Shown: positions 43,298 to 54,951, numbered from the stretch's first letter. The stretch is 64,000 bases of DNA from Leucobacter sp. Psy1 (GCF_020096995.1 NZ_CP083692.1:372001-436000); one strand, 5' to 3'. The notes: generated by a model not told the origin, from the sequence alone. Translations and numbers: made by a program.

Positions 43298-44904
43298 CGT
43301 GATCCCCTCGATGCGGTCTGGGTGGTCGATTGGGCGGTCGCGGCGGACGGCTGCTGCGTGAAGCGTACCCCGTACGGAGCGCGATGCCAGTCCGCGCTCG
43401 TCGGTGTCAGCGGGACGATCTCGACGTCAAGACCGAGCGCTGCGGCTTCCTCGGCGAGCGCATCCGGTGCGATGCCGGGGTTCGCGAGTTCCGGCGGGCG
43501 CTTCGCCGGGTCCGGTGTGCTGTACAGCGTGGCCAGCGCGACCCCTCCGGAGCGGAGCGCCATGCGGATGAGGCGCAGCGCCTGCGGGCGCGCGTGCGGT
43601 CCGAGATGGTCGAGCAGGTGGTTGGCGACGAGGTCGAACGCGCCCTCGATGCCGGTTTCGCGCGGCAGGGACAGCGCCGATACGCGCGAGAGGTTCACGT
43701 GCGCCGTCGTGACCGGGGTGCCGGTAGCCTCCGCCAGGGCGCGAGCGTAGGGCGAGTAGTCGGCGGCGATGACGCGGCGGGCCGACGTGTCGGATCCGGA
43801 TCCCCCCTCGGCCAGCCGGGCGGAGAGCCACCCGTCGCCGCTCCCGAGGTCGATCAGCGCCGGCGCCGTCAGGCGATCCTGCTCGCGCAGGATCCAGTCG
43901 GCCCCGCAGCTCCAGGAACCGTCGTGGGACCCCTCGGAAGAAGCGCTGGCGCTGGTGCCGTCGCGGAAGAAGTCGTTCCAGAAGTCGCGGGATCGGTGGA
44001 AGGACCCGAACCAGTTCTGGAAGCGCCTCACGGTAGCTCGAGGGGTCTCGAGGCGATAGCCGGGGATCGGGGTGCGCCAGTGCTCGTCGTAATTGATGAC
44101 GAGCCAGTGCTCCGGGTCGGCGGGAGCCGGGAAGGGGCGATCCTGAATCGTGACGGTCGAGAACGGGAGCATCTGGTTCTCGCGCATCTCGCCGCGCACG
44201 TGGAACGGCTGGTTGATGCGCCCGTCCTCGGTGAAGAACGCGGAGAAGACGTCGACGTAGTGATCGAGTGCTCCGGCGGGGGTGCGGAAGTAGAGCTGCA
44301 TGTGCGTGGCGCTGTGCCGCACGAGCTCGTATCCGAGGGACTCGAGCGCCCGGCCGATGGCGAAGCCCTCGCGGGCGACGTCGGCGGGGTTCGTGTGCGT
44401 GGAGAGGTAGGCGACGTCGGCGTCGTCGTCGTGCGGGAGGAGGGCGTGGTCCCTGACCGCGCCGAGGAGGGTGCCGCCGACGACGAAGGGGCGCAGACCC
44501 ATCTCCTCGAGGTGGGCGATGACCTCGGCGGTGCGGTCGAGGATCCGCTCCTGCACGCCGGGGTTGCCCGCCTCCAGCGTCTTGCCGAGCCGCCCCCACT
44601 TGTTGAGGGCGAGCGGCACCCCGTCCTCGTCGACGATCCGGGTGGTCACCGGCTCGTCGGTGAATCGCGCATCGGTCGCGGCGATCAGGGTGCCGGTGGC
44701 CGAATGGTGCAGCTCGACGCGGGTGCTGCCGCGCAGATGGGGGAGGATCGCGTCCGGCCAGGCCACCTCGGAGGCGCCCCGGTCAGGCAGCACGTTCAGA
44801 TCGATGGACCAGACCCGGTCTTCGCCGAAGAAGACGTCGACGGAGCGAACGTCGTCGGAGAGGGTCGGCAAAGCCACACCCGTGGTGCTGACAGCGAACG
44901 ACAT
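43294..44904 (-). CDS. LicD-like phosphotransferase fused to a SAM-dependent methyltransferase
   Basis: A 536-residue two-domain protein. Residues about 100-310 are LicD-like: EMGLRPFVVGGTLLGAVRDH and LLPHDDDADVAY form the nucleotidyltransferase-fold motif GG(T/S)LLG...HDDDxD. Residues about 330-525 are a class I methyltransferase with LIDLGSGDGWLSARL (motif I) and FDLVANHLLDHLG. LicD enzymes add phosphocholine or other phospho-groups to surface glycans; the fused methyltransferase may methylate the same unit. The first 90 residues are uncharacterised. ATG 44904 is in a gene pair divergent from glf; it heads the operon 44904 to 42109. Confidence 0.85.
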   Translation of the reverse strand: MSFAVSTTGVALPTLSDDVRSVDVFFGEDRVWSIDLNVLPDRGASEVAWPDAILPHLRGSTRVELHHSATGTLIAATDARFTDEPVTTRIVDEDGVPLALNKWGRLGKTLEAGNPGVQERILDRTAEVIAHLEEMGLRPFVVGGTLLGAVRDHALLPHDDDADVAYLSTHTNPADVAREGFAIGRALESLGYELVRHSATHMQLYFRTPAGALDHYVDVFSAFFTEDGRINQPFHVRGEMRENQMLPFSTVTIQDRPFPAPADPEHWLVINYDEHWRTPIPGYRLETPRATVRRFQNWFGSFHRSRDFWNDFFRDGTSASASSEGSHDGSWSCGADWILREQDRLTAPALIDLGSGDGWLSARLAEGGSGSDTSARRVIAADYSPYARALAEATGTPVTTAHVNLSRVSALSLPRETGIEGAFDLVANHLLDHLGPHARPQALRLIRMALRSGGVALATLYSTPDPAKRPPELANPGIAPDALAEEAAALGLDVEIVPLTPTSADWHRAPYGVRFTQQPSAATAQSTTQTASRGSR

Positions 44905-44942
44905 GAGCCCTATATTCTCATGAGCCGACGGGTGCTCCCTGA

Positions 44943-47112
<2,170 letters not shown>

Positions 47113-47155
47113 GCGGGCCCCCTTCTCGCGTCCGACATCCGCAGCTTACGGCAAT

Positions 47156-47173
47156 ACTGCACGTTTGTGCAGT
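47156..47173. promoter_or_regulatory. Candidate operator for the SorC-type regulator
   Basis: ACTGCAC and GTGCAGT form a 7-bp perfect inverted repeat around GTTT, in the 127-bp gap between regulator and glpD. A possible glpD -35 (TTGAAA, 47178-47183) begins five bases downstream, followed after 18 bp by a weak -10 (CACAGT, 47202-47207). Confidence 0.65.
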
Positions 47174-47239
47174 TCGTTTGAAATTCTTTGCGCCAGGGGT
47201 CCACAGTGGAGTTCTCACCGTTGATGAAAGGTCGATATC

Positions 47240-48964
47240 GTGTCGAACGCGTCCGTCCCTCGCTCCTCCGTCGCCGAGCTCCGCGAGCGCCCGGCAGCCG
47301 ACGTGCTGGTGATCGGGGGCGGCATCAACGGCATCGCGACGTTCCGCGACCTCGCGCTCCAGGGCGTCGATGTCGCGCTCGTCGAGCGCGGCGATTACGT
47401 CTCAGGCGCATCGTCTGCGTCGAGCCACATGGTGCACGGAGGCGTGCGCTACCTCGAGAACGGCGAGTTTCGTCTCGTGCGCGAATCGGTCACCGAGCGG
47501 AACCGTCTGCTGCGCACCGCCCCCCACTACGTGCGACCGCTGAAGACCACGATCCCGATCTTCAAGACCCTCTCCGGCATTCTCTCGGCGCCCGCGCGCC
47601 TGCTGATCACGCACGGCCGCGGCAAGCCGAATGAGCGCGGGGCGGCGCTCATCAAGGTCGGCCTCATGATCTACGACACCTTCTCCCGCGGCGGCGGCCA
47701 GGTGCCGCGCCACCGGTTCCACGGACGCAAGAAGTCGCTCGCCGAGTTCCCGCAGATGAACGCCGACGTGAAGTACACCGCCACGTACTACGACGCCTCG
47801 ATGCACGACCCCGAGCGCCTCGCCCTCGACGTCCTGTTCGACGGTGTGGCAGCGGGAGCAGCGGGCGACCGCGCCCGCGCGGCGAACTACGTCTCAGCGG
47901 TCGGCAGCACGGCCGGGCAGGTCCGTCTGCGCGACGAGAAGACCGGCGACGAGTTCGACTTCGCGGCGCGCGTCGTCGTCAACGCGAGCGGACCGTGGAC
48001 CGACCTGACGAACGCCGCGCTCGGCGAGGAGACGACGTTCATGGGCGGGACCAAGGGCTCGCACATCGTGCTCGACAACCCCGAGATGCTCGCCGCCACC
48101 CGGGGCAGGGAGATCTTCTTCGAGCACTCGGACGGCCGCATCGTGCTGATCTACCCGCTGAAGGATCGCGTCATGGTCGGCACGACCGACATCGACGCCG
48201 ATCCGGCCCAGTCGGTCATCTGCACCGACGAGGAGATCGACTACTTCTTCGACCTCATCGGCCACGTCTTCCCGCGGATCACGGTGGACCGCTCGCAGAT
48301 CGTCTACACGTTCTCCGGCATTCGCCCGCTGCCGAAGCACGATGACACGGCCCCCGGCTTCGTCTCCCGCGACTACCGGATCGTCGAGTCCGACCTCGAC
48401 GGGACGCCGCACCTCAGTCTCGTCGGCGGCAAGTGGACGACCTTCCGGGCGCTCGCCGCGAACCTCTCGGACCGCGTGCTCGCCCAGATGGGCCGGAAGC
48501 GCGAGCGGAGCACGGCTGACACGCCCATCGGCGGCGGACGCGACTTCCCGCAGACGCCGTCCGCTCGCGCCGCGTGGATCGCCGCGAACGGCGAGGGGCG
48601 CGATCCCGAGTTCGTCGACCGTCTGCTGGAGCGCTACGGCACCCGGGCGGTCGAGGTGCTCGCCGCACTGCCGGCAGATCCCACCGAGATCCCGGAGCTC
48701 CCGGGGTACTCGGTCGAAGAGCTTGCGCACCTCGCTGAGGCAGAGCAGATCGTGCACCTCGACGACCTGCTGCTCCGACGCACGTCGCTCGCGTTCGTCG
48801 GGGGGCTGACCCGCCAGGGTCTCGAGGCAGCCGCCGCGGCGATCGCCCCGGCGCTGGACTGGGACGAGGATCGGCGCGCGCGGGAGATCGATCGGGCAGT
48901 GGACACGCTCCGCTCCGCCCACCGCGTCGAACTCGGGAAGGAGGGGGTCGCTTCGCTCGGTTAG
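47240..48964 (+). CDS. glpD: Glycerol-3-phosphate dehydrogenase (FAD-dependent)
   Basis: A 574-residue membrane-associated flavoenzyme that oxidises glycerol 3-phosphate to dihydroxyacetone phosphate and passes electrons to quinone. Motifs: FAD-binding VIGGGINGIATFRDLALQG (about 24-42), SSHMVHGGVRYLE, VVNASGPWTDL, YPLKDRVMVGTTDID and LVGGKWTTFR, plus a C-terminal helical domain. GTG 47240 is eight bases after GAAAGG. It is first in the operon glpD-glpF-glpK and divergent from its probable regulator. Confidence 0.96.
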   Translation: MSNASVPRSSVAELRERPAADVLVIGGGINGIATFRDLALQGVDVALVERGDYVSGASSASSHMVHGGVRYLENGEFRLVRESVTERNRLLRTAPHYVRPLKTTIPIFKTLSGILSAPARLLITHGRGKPNERGAALIKVGLMIYDTFSRGGGQVPRHRFHGRKKSLAEFPQMNADVKYTATYYDASMHDPERLALDVLFDGVAAGAAGDRARAANYVSAVGSTAGQVRLRDEKTGDEFDFAARVVVNASGPWTDLTNAALGEETTFMGGTKGSHIVLDNPEMLAATRGREIFFEHSDGRIVLIYPLKDRVMVGTTDIDADPAQSVICTDEEIDYFFDLIGHVFPRITVDRSQIVYTFSGIRPLPKHDDTAPGFVSRDYRIVESDLDGTPHLSLVGGKWTTFRALAANLSDRVLAQMGRKRERSTADTPIGGGRDFPQTPSARAAWIAANGEGRDPEFVDRLLERYGTRAVEVLAALPADPTEIPELPGYSVEELAHLAEAEQIVHLDDLLLRRTSLAFVGGLTRQGLEAAAAAIAPALDWDEDRRAREIDRAVDTLRSAHRVELGKEGVASLG

Positions 48965-49049
48965 TCGCAATCCGGACGGGACCGCTACGGATCCGTCGCT
49001 TGTTCCGGTCCGCCCACAGCTCGACGGCGATCTCGTCGGCACACTCAGA

Positions 49050-49094
49050 CGCACCACGGCGGTGCGCGCAGAAGTCGCACCACGGCGGTGCGCG
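49050..49094. repeat. Tandem duplicated 19-bp hairpin upstream of glpF
   Basis: CGCACCACGGCGGTGCGCG occurs at 49050-49068 and again at 49076-49094. Each copy folds by itself (CGCACC/GGTGCG). Both lie in the 150-bp glpD-glpF gap, the second ending 20 bp before glpF. They could be an mRNA stabiliser or partial terminator. Confidence 0.75.
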
Positions 49095-49114
49095 AATGAA
49101 AGGTCAATGAGGAC

Positions 49115-49870
49115 ATGAATGATGTCAATCTCGGGTTGTATTTTCTCTCCGAGTTCGCGGGAACGACGTTCCTGCTGCTGTTCGGCTGCGGCGTCGTCGC
49201 CAACGTCGCCCTCGCGAAGACGAAGGGCAACAACGGCGGCTTCCTGATGGTCAACTGGGGGTGGGGCATCGCGGTCTTCGTCGGTGTCATGGCCTCCGCC
49301 TACTCCGGCGCCATGATCAATCCGGCCGTCTCGATCGGCCTGCTCGTACAGGGCACCATCGATGCGCCGATGTTCTTCGTCGCGCTTCCCGCTCAGCTGC
49401 TCGGCGGCATCGTGGGCGCGATCCTCGCCTGGCTCGCGTACCGCAAGCACTTCGACGAGGAGCCCGACCCCGCCGCGAAGCTCGGCGTGTTCTCGACCGG
49501 CCCCGCGATCCGCAGCTACGGCTCGAACCTCGTCACCGAGATCATCGGCACGTTCGCCCTGGTCTTCATCATCCTGGCGTTCGCCGACTACGGCGACGTG
49601 AACGTCGGGATCCCCGGAGGCCTCGGGCCGCTGACCGCACTGCCCGTCGCCCTGCTCGTCGTCGGTATCGGCGCCTCGCTCGGCGGACCCACCGGGTACG
49701 CCATCAACCCGGCCCGCGACCTCGGGCCGCGCATCGCGCACGCGATCCTCCCGATCAAGGGGAAGGGCTCCAGCGACTGGAGCTACGCCTGGGTGCCGGT
49801 CGTCGGCCCCATGATCGGTGGCGTGCTCGCCGCGCTCGCCGCACCACTCGCACTCGGGCTCGCAGCCTGA
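49115..49870 (+). CDS. glpF: Glycerol uptake facilitator (aquaglyceroporin)
   Basis: A 251-residue MIP-family channel with six membrane segments and both pore motifs: GAMINPAVS (about residue 66) and [12 protein letters not shown] (about 191), where the Asp after NPAR marks glycerol-conducting members. [22 protein letters not shown] is the standard first helix. It lets glycerol enter by facilitated diffusion. ATG 49115 follows GAGGA closely. The kinase gene begins 35 bp after its stop. Confidence 0.96.
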   Translation: MNDVNLGLYFLSEFAGTTFLLLFGCGVVANVALAKTKGNNGGFLMVNWGWGIAVFVGVMASAYSGAMINPAVSIGLLVQGTIDAPMFFVALPAQLLGGIVGAILAWLAYRKHFDEEPDPAAKLGVFSTGPAIRSYGSNLVTEIIGTFALVFIILAFADYGDVNVGIPGGLGPLTALPVALLVVGIGASLGGPTGYAINPARDLGPRIAHAILPIKGKGSSDWSYAWVPVVGPMIGGVLAALAAPLALGLAA

Positions 49871-49905
49871 TCCCCATCCAACGACGGACGAAGGAGAACA
49901 CCAAC

Positions 49906-51420
49906 ATGTCGAAGTACGTCATCGCCATCGATCAGGGCACGACCTCGAGTCGCGCCATCATCTTCGATCGCTCGGGATCGATCGTCTCGGTCGGCCAGAA
50001 GGAGCACGAGCAGATCATGCCCCACGCGGGCTGGGTCGAGCACGACGCGACCGAGATCTGGCAGAACGTGCAGGAGGTCATCGGCAGCGCCCTCGGTCGC
50101 GCCGACATCACCAGGCACGACATCGCAGCGATCGGCATCACGAACCAGCGCGAGACCGCCGTGGTGTGGGATCGCAACACCGGCAAGCCGATCTACAACG
50201 CGATCGTCTGGCAGGACATCCGCACCCAGCCGATCGTCGACCGTCTGGCTGAGGACGGGGGCGTCGAGCGGTTCAAGAGCATCGTCGGGCTCCCGCTCGC
50301 GCCTTATTTCTCCGGCACGAAGATCGCCTGGATCCTCGAGAACGTCGACGGGGCGCGCGAAGCGGCCGATCGTGGCGACCTCATGTTCGGCACCACCGAC
50401 AGCTGGGTGCTCTGGAACCTCACCGGCGGTGTTGAGGGCGGCGTCCACGTCACCGACGTGACGAACGCCTCGCGCACCCTCTTCATGGACCTGGAGACGC
50501 TCGAGTGGCGCGACGACATCCTCGAGGTCTTCGGCGTGCCCCGCTCGATGCTCCCCGAGATCAAGTCCTCCTCCGAGGTCTACGGGTACGCCGAGGACTC
50601 CTCGCTGCTCCGGGAGACCCCGATCTCGGGCATCCTCGGAGATCAGCAGTCAGCCACGTTCGGCCAGGCGGCGTTCACCGCGGGCGAGAGCAAGAACACC
50701 TACGGCACCGGCTGCTTCCTGATCTTCCAGACGGGCGAGGAGATCATCCACTCTCAGAACGGGCTGCTCACCACCGTCGGATACAAGCTCGGAGACGGGC
50801 CGACCCACTATGCGCTCGAAGGATCGATCGCCGTCACCGGCTCGCTCATCCAGTGGCTGCGCGACCAGCTCGGCATCATCAACTCCGCACCCGAGGTTGA
50901 GGCGCTCGCCGACACCGTCGACGACAACGGCGGCGTCTACTTCGTCCCGGCGTTCTCGGGGCTGTTCGCACCGTACTGGCGGCCGGACGCGCGCGGTGCG
51001 ATCGTCGGGCTCACGCGCTACGTGACGAAGGCCCACATCGCCCGAGCGGCGCTCGAGGCCGTGGCGTTCCAGACGCGGGACGTGCTCGACGCCGTGAACG
51101 CCGACGCAGGGGTCGATCTGGCGGAACTCAAGGTCGATGGCGGCATGGTCGCGAACGACGCGCTCATGCAGTTCCAGGCCGACGTGCTCGGCGTGCCGGT
51201 GGTGCGCCCCGTCGTCGCCGAGACGACCGCGCTCGGCGCAGCGTACGCGGCCGGGCTGGCGGTCGGGTTCTGGAAGGACCTCGACGACCTCTCGTCGAAC
51301 TGGCAGGAGGACCGCCGCTGGGAGCCGGAGCTCGAGGAGGCCGAGCGCGACCGGCAGCTGCGCCTCTGGAGGAAGGCCGTCACGAAGTCGATGGACTGGG
51401 TGGACGAGGACCTCAAGTAG
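49906..51420 (+). CDS. glpK: Glycerol kinase
   Basis: A 504-residue FGGY-family kinase phosphorylating glycerol with ATP to glycerol 3-phosphate. It starts with [17 protein letters not shown] (phosphate binding) and has [54 protein letters not shown] and [19 protein letters not shown], the last being the second FGGY signature. AAGGAG nine bases before ATG 49906 confirms the start. It ends the glp operon, followed by a strong hairpin. Confidence 0.98.
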   Translation: MSKYVIAIDQGTTSSRAIIFDRSGSIVSVGQKEHEQIMPHAGWVEHDATEIWQNVQEVIGSALGRADITRHDIAAIGITNQRETAVVWDRNTGKPIYNAIVWQDIRTQPIVDRLAEDGGVERFKSIVGLPLAPYFSGTKIAWILENVDGAREAADRGDLMFGTTDSWVLWNLTGGVEGGVHVTDVTNASRTLFMDLETLEWRDDILEVFGVPRSMLPEIKSSSEVYGYAEDSSLLRETPISGILGDQQSATFGQAAFTAGESKNTYGTGCFLIFQTGEEIIHSQNGLLTTVGYKLGDGPTHYALEGSIAVTGSLIQWLRDQLGIINSAPEVEALADTVDDNGGVYFVPAFSGLFAPYWRPDARGAIVGLTRYVTKAHIARAALEAVAFQTRDVLDAVNADAGVDLAELKVDGGMVANDALMQFQADVLGVPVVRPVVAETTALGAAYAAGLAVGFWKDLDDLSSNWQEDRRWEPELEEAERDRQLRLWRKAVTKSMDWVDEDLK

Positions 51421-51434
51421 GCAGGGCTGATCCT

Positions 51435-51476
51435 CCGCGACGGGGGCGGGTGCCAAGCGTACCCGCCCCGTCGCGG
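51435..51476 (+). terminator. Terminator of the glp operon
   Basis: A 16-bp stem, CCGCGACGGGGGCGGGT with ACCCGCCCCGTCGCGG (one bulged G), closes a 9-base loop and is followed by TGTTCT. It lies 15 bp after the glpK stop and just before a TAGGAT (51482-51487) that may be the -10 box of the next gene. Confidence 0.85.
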
Positions 51477-51519
51477 TGTTCTAGGATGAGGGAGGCCCGA
51501 ACACGGCGAGGGGAGGGGC

Positions 51520-53148
51520 ATGCAGCAGGAGCTCTATCGGGTGATCCCCGATTCGGGACCCGAAGACCCCTTTGCTCGCCTCACCGATCTGCAGCGTGCG
51601 CAGCTCGACGGGATCCTCGCGTACCACGCGCTGCGCTCGCCCGGCGAGGAGTTCACCGTCGGCGTGACGGTCGGCGACCGCACGCAGGTGCCGATGACGA
51701 CCATCGACTCCGCAGCGGCTGACCCGGCGTTCACGGTGCGCGTGCAGAGCGCCGCCGTCGGCCGAGCACCGTCGATCTCGGACCGCAGCACAGATGCGCC
51801 GCGGCAGATCCGGATCGGGCACGCCGACGCCACCCCCGCCACGACGCGGCCCGTCGCGCCGCTCTCGCCAGCCCGCCGCGTCTACCGCGCGCTCGAGCGG
51901 ACGGCACCGACGGTGCTCGACCGGGTGCGCGAGACCGTGATGGGGCGCCGAGAGCGGGCGATCTCCGTCCCCCTGCCGCGCTACCCGGAAGGGCCCGCGG
52001 ATTCGGAGATCGCGGCCGGCGTCGCCGCTGCCGCACCGCCCGCACCGGCACCCGACACGGATCGGCCGGCGATCCTCTTCGGCCTCCACTGGCTCCAGAC
52101 CGGCGGGGCGGAGCGCTGGGCCGTCGAGACGGTGCAGATGGCGAAGGATCAGGGGTTCCTCCCCGTCGTCGTCACCGACCAGAACTCGGTGCACCCGTGG
52201 CTCACCCGCCCGGAGCTCGCCGACTGCGTGATCGTGACGACGAGCTTCGACGGTCCAGAGCCGCCGCAGGACCCCGACCTGCTCCGCGCCATCGTCGAGA
52301 ACTTCGACCTCCGCGGCGTCGTGATCCACCACAGCTACTGGCTGTACCGGGCACTGCCGTACCTGCGCGCCTGGCGGCCCGACCTTCCGGTGGTCGACTC
52401 GCTGCACATCGTCGAGTACCTCGGCGGTGGGTATCCGGGGCTCGCCGTCCGGTTCGATACCTGCATCGATCGGCACCACACCATCTCGCCAGAGCTGGAC
52501 CGTTGGCTCACCGAGGTGCAGGGGATCGACCCGGCCAAGCTCACGATGGCACCGCTCACGGCGCTCACCGTTGACGCCTCCCAGGAGTTCGCTCCTCGCT
52601 CACCCGACCGTGTCTTCACGATCGCGTACGTCGGCCGTCTGTCCAGGCAGAAGCGACCCGACGTCTTCCTCACACTGGTGCACCGCCTCGTGCGCGCCGG
52701 TGTGCCGGTGCGGGCGATCCTGCACGGTGACGGCGAACTCGCCCCCCTCGTCTCGGCGCTCCTCGAGCGCTACCGCCTCCACGACGTGGTCGAGCAGCGC
52801 TTCGAAGACGTTGCCGTCGCGCAGACGCTCGCAGACAGCGACCTGCTCGTCGTCACGTCGATCAACGAGGGGCTCACGCTCACGACCTTCGAAGCGGTCG
52901 CGGCCGGCATTCCGGTGCTCTCCGCGGACGTCGGATCCCAGCGCACCATCGTGCAGGGACGGCTCCTGCTGCCGCGCCCGGGCGGCGTCTTCGCTCGGCG
53001 CGCCGAGGCCGAGATCCGCCGGCTCGCCGCCTCGGAAACCGAGCGGGAGGCCGCCTGGGCGGAACAGCGCGACCGGGTCGCCGAGTTCGCCCGCCACGAC
53101 GAAGCACACCACATGATGAAGGAGCAGTTCGCACAATGGCAGGGGTAG
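51520..53148 (+). CDS. GT4-family glycosyltransferase with long N-terminal extension
   Basis: A 542-residue protein. The first 175 residues are a low-complexity, Ala/Pro/Arg-rich extension with no recognised domain. The GT-B catalytic part follows: ILFGLHWLQTGGAERWAVET, HSYWLYRALPYLRAW, VDSLHIVEYLGGGYPGL, IAYVGRLSRQKRPDVFLTLV, ILHGDGELAPLV and the donor block SINEGLTLTTFEAVAAGIPVL. The start ATG 51520 is next to GGGAGGGG. Its 3' end overlaps the GT2 gene by 13 bp, so the two are coupled. Confidence 0.87.
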   Translation: MQQELYRVIPDSGPEDPFARLTDLQRAQLDGILAYHALRSPGEEFTVGVTVGDRTQVPMTTIDSAAADPAFTVRVQSAAVGRAPSISDRSTDAPRQIRIGHADATPATTRPVAPLSPARRVYRALERTAPTVLDRVRETVMGRRERAISVPLPRYPEGPADSEIAAGVAAAAPPAPAPDTDRPAILFGLHWLQTGGAERWAVETVQMAKDQGFLPVVVTDQNSVHPWLTRPELADCVIVTTSFDGPEPPQDPDLLRAIVENFDLRGVVIHHSYWLYRALPYLRAWRPDLPVVDSLHIVEYLGGGYPGLAVRFDTCIDRHHTISPELDRWLTEVQGIDPAKLTMAPLTALTVDASQEFAPRSPDRVFTIAYVGRLSRQKRPDVFLTLVHRLVRAGVPVRAILHGDGELAPLVSALLERYRLHDVVEQRFEDVAVAQTLADSDLLVVTSINEGLTLTTFEAVAAGIPVLSADVGSQRTIVQGRLLLPRPGGVFARRAEAEIRRLAASETEREAAWAEQRDRVAEFARHDEAHHMMKEQFAQWQG

Positions 53149-54026
53149 CCGCAGTCATCGTCACCTTCAACCGGCTCGCGAAGCTGAAGAAGGTCATCGC
53201 CGCCATCGAGGCGCAGAGCGCACCGCCCGCGCACCTCGTCATCGTGGACAACGCTTCCACCGACGGCACAGGGGAGTATCTCGCGACCCTCGAGAGCCCG
53301 ATCCCCGTCGACATCGTCTCGCTCCCCACCAACACGGGCGGTGCCGGGGGTTTCTCGGCTGGCATGCGCCGCGGATACGAACTCGGTGCCGATTTCGTGT
53401 GGATCATGGACGACGACGGCTACCCCGAGCCGCCCGCCCTCGAACGACTGCTCTCCGGCCTCTCGGCGGCCTCCGACGAACTCGGCGCACCCGTGCCGTT
53501 CGCCTGCTCCGTCGTCGTCTTCACCGATGGCAACATCTGCGAGATGAACAACCCCGCTCCCACGTGGGACTGGGGCCGACTCCTCGTCAAGGGTCAGAAC
53601 GCCGTCATGGTGCAGCAGTGCTCCTTCGTCTCCGTCCTCATTCCAAGGTGGGTGCTCGAGGAGTTCGGGCTCCCCTTCAAGGAGTACTTCATCTGGTTCG
53701 ACGACGCCGAGTACACCTTCCGCATCACGCGGGAGACCCCGGGCGTCCAGGTGCTCGACAGCGTCACCGTGCACGACATGGGCATCAACCAGGGCGTCAA
53801 CTTCGGCATGATCGACGAGGGCAACGCGTGGAAGTTCGCCTACGGGGTCCGCAATCAGGCGTCGTACCAGCGCCATCACCGGTCCTGCCCGCACTTCCTG
53901 CTGTTCGCCGCGCAGGTGGTCGTCGGGATGCGCCGTGGCAGGGTCGCCCGCAAACTCCGTCGGCAGATGTACCGCAAGCTCTGGGAGGGGTTCCGCTTCA
54001 ATCCTGCGATCGACCGCGTGAGGTAG
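53136..54026 (+). CDS. GT2 glycosyltransferase, galactofuranosyl/rhamnosyltransferase-like (paralog of 42109)
   Basis: A 296-residue GT-A enzyme: AAVIVTFNRLAKLKKVIAAI, LVIVDNASTDGTGEYL, TNTGGAGGFSAGMRRGYEL, FVWIMDDDGYPEP (DxD), EYFIWFDDAEYTFRI and VTVHDMGINQGVN. It matches the protein at 42109-43095 block for block, including the EMNNP and SVLIPRW phrases, so they are paralogs with probably the same donor but different acceptors. ATG 53136 lies inside the previous gene. Confidence 0.9.
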   Translation: MAGVAAVIVTFNRLAKLKKVIAAIEAQSAPPAHLVIVDNASTDGTGEYLATLESPIPVDIVSLPTNTGGAGGFSAGMRRGYELGADFVWIMDDDGYPEPPALERLLSGLSAASDELGAPVPFACSVVVFTDGNICEMNNPAPTWDWGRLLVKGQNAVMVQQCSFVSVLIPRWVLEEFGLPFKEYFIWFDDAEYTFRITRETPGVQVLDSVTVHDMGINQGVNFGMIDEGNAWKFAYGVRNQASYQRHHRSCPHFLLFAAQVVVGMRRGRVARKLRRQMYRKLWEGFRFNPAIDRVR

Positions 54027-54054
54027 GGGCGCAGGGCTTCGCGCGTCGCCCCGC

Positions 54055-54140
54055 CCCCTGATTCCCTGCCCCTGATTCCCTGCCCCCCTCTGCCCCCCTC
54101 TGCCCCCCCTCTGCCCCCCCTCTGCCCTCCTCCTGCCCCC
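54055..54140. repeat. Pyrimidine-rich short tandem repeats
   Basis: Two units of CCCTGATTC type are followed by four to five units of about CTCTGCCCCCC with varying C-run length, between a stop codon at 54026 and the next gene. Replication slippage could vary the copy number. Confidence 0.8.
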
Positions 54141-54142
54141 AT

Positions 54143-54199
54143 CGAGTGAACGCAGTTGGTTCTCCGGAGCGATATTTCACAACGAATTGTGTTCACTCG
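54143..54199. promoter_or_regulatory. Nested inverted repeats upstream of the copper operon
   Basis: CGAGTGAAC (54143-54151) pairs with GTTCACTCG (54191-54199). Inside them CACAA/TTGTG (54178-54191) form a 14-bp palindrome around CGAA. They lie 70-125 bp upstream of the probable GTG start at 54268 and may be operators. Confidence 0.5.
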
Positions 54200-54267
54200 G
54201 GCGAGACGCGAACGAGACTCGTGCAGAACTCCGGTCTCGGCCCCGCGCATCTGCGATACTGGGTGTT

Positions 54268-54915
54268 GTGGAATCCTCCCGCGCTCCGATGCTCGCACGA
54301 GGCGCCCTTTCGGCGCTCGTGGCGACGTTCGTGGCGCTCTTCTCGCACATCGTGGGCGGTGGCGAGATGCCGGCGATGCTCGGCGTCGTGGTTCCCCTCG
54401 TGCTCTCGCTCTTCGTGAGCACGCTTCTAGCGGGGCGCCAGCTGTCCGTCGTGCGGCTGTCGATCGCCGTTGGCGTGAGCCAGACTCTTTTCCACACCCT
54501 CTTCGTGCTGGGAGCACCGTCGGTTTCCGCGGGCGCGAGCGGGTCTCCGGTGTCGCCGCACGCGCACCACGCAGCGATGCCGATGCTCGCCTCCGACGGG
54601 ACGATCGCCGCGGTCCAGGCGGATGCCGGCATGTGGGTGTGGCACGCGATCGGCGCCGCGATCACGGTTGCCGTGCTGCACCGGGGTGAACGCAGCCTCG
54701 AACGCCTCGTGCGCGTCGCCGGCTGGCTGCGGCACTGGCTCGTGCTGCCCGTGCGGATGCCGAGGATCGTTCCGGTCACCGTCCTGCGCCGCCGTCCGGC
54801 CCGTGCGGTGGAGACCGCTCCCGCCTGGACGGTACTCGCGCGTGAAGTGACCACGGTGCAGGTGCGCCGCGGTCCACCAGCGGACGCCCGAAACGCGTAC
54901 GCGCTCTGCAGCTGA
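54268..54915 (+). CDS. Hypothetical membrane protein at the head of the copper-handling operon
   Basis: A 215-residue protein with about four hydrophobic segments (LARGALSALVATFVALFSHIV; LGVVVPLVLSLFVSTLLAG; a third around VGVSQTLFHTLFVLG; a fourth around MWVWHAIGAAITVAVL) and a His-containing loop (SPHAHHAAMPM) that could bind copper. I recognise no family. GTG 54268 is seven bases after GATACT, suggesting a leaderless start; the longer in-frame sequence to 54187 lacks a ribosome site. A 9-bp hairpin follows it, so linkage with the downstream genes may be partial. Confidence 0.7.
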   Translation: MESSRAPMLARGALSALVATFVALFSHIVGGGEMPAMLGVVVPLVLSLFVSTLLAGRQLSVVRLSIAVGVSQTLFHTLFVLGAPSVSAGASGSPVSPHAHHAAMPMLASDGTIAAVQADAGMWVWHAIGAAITVAVLHRGERSLERLVRVAGWLRHWLVLPVRMPRIVPVTVLRRRPARAVETAPAWTVLAREVTTVQVRRGPPADARNAYALCS

Positions 54916-54951
54916 GCGTCTTCCACCTGTACTGGCTCAGCTCTTCCGCGC

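Noticed and set aside
54055-54140. CRISPR array
   Set aside because: Units are only about 11 bp, lack unique spacers and are simple pyrimidine repeats.
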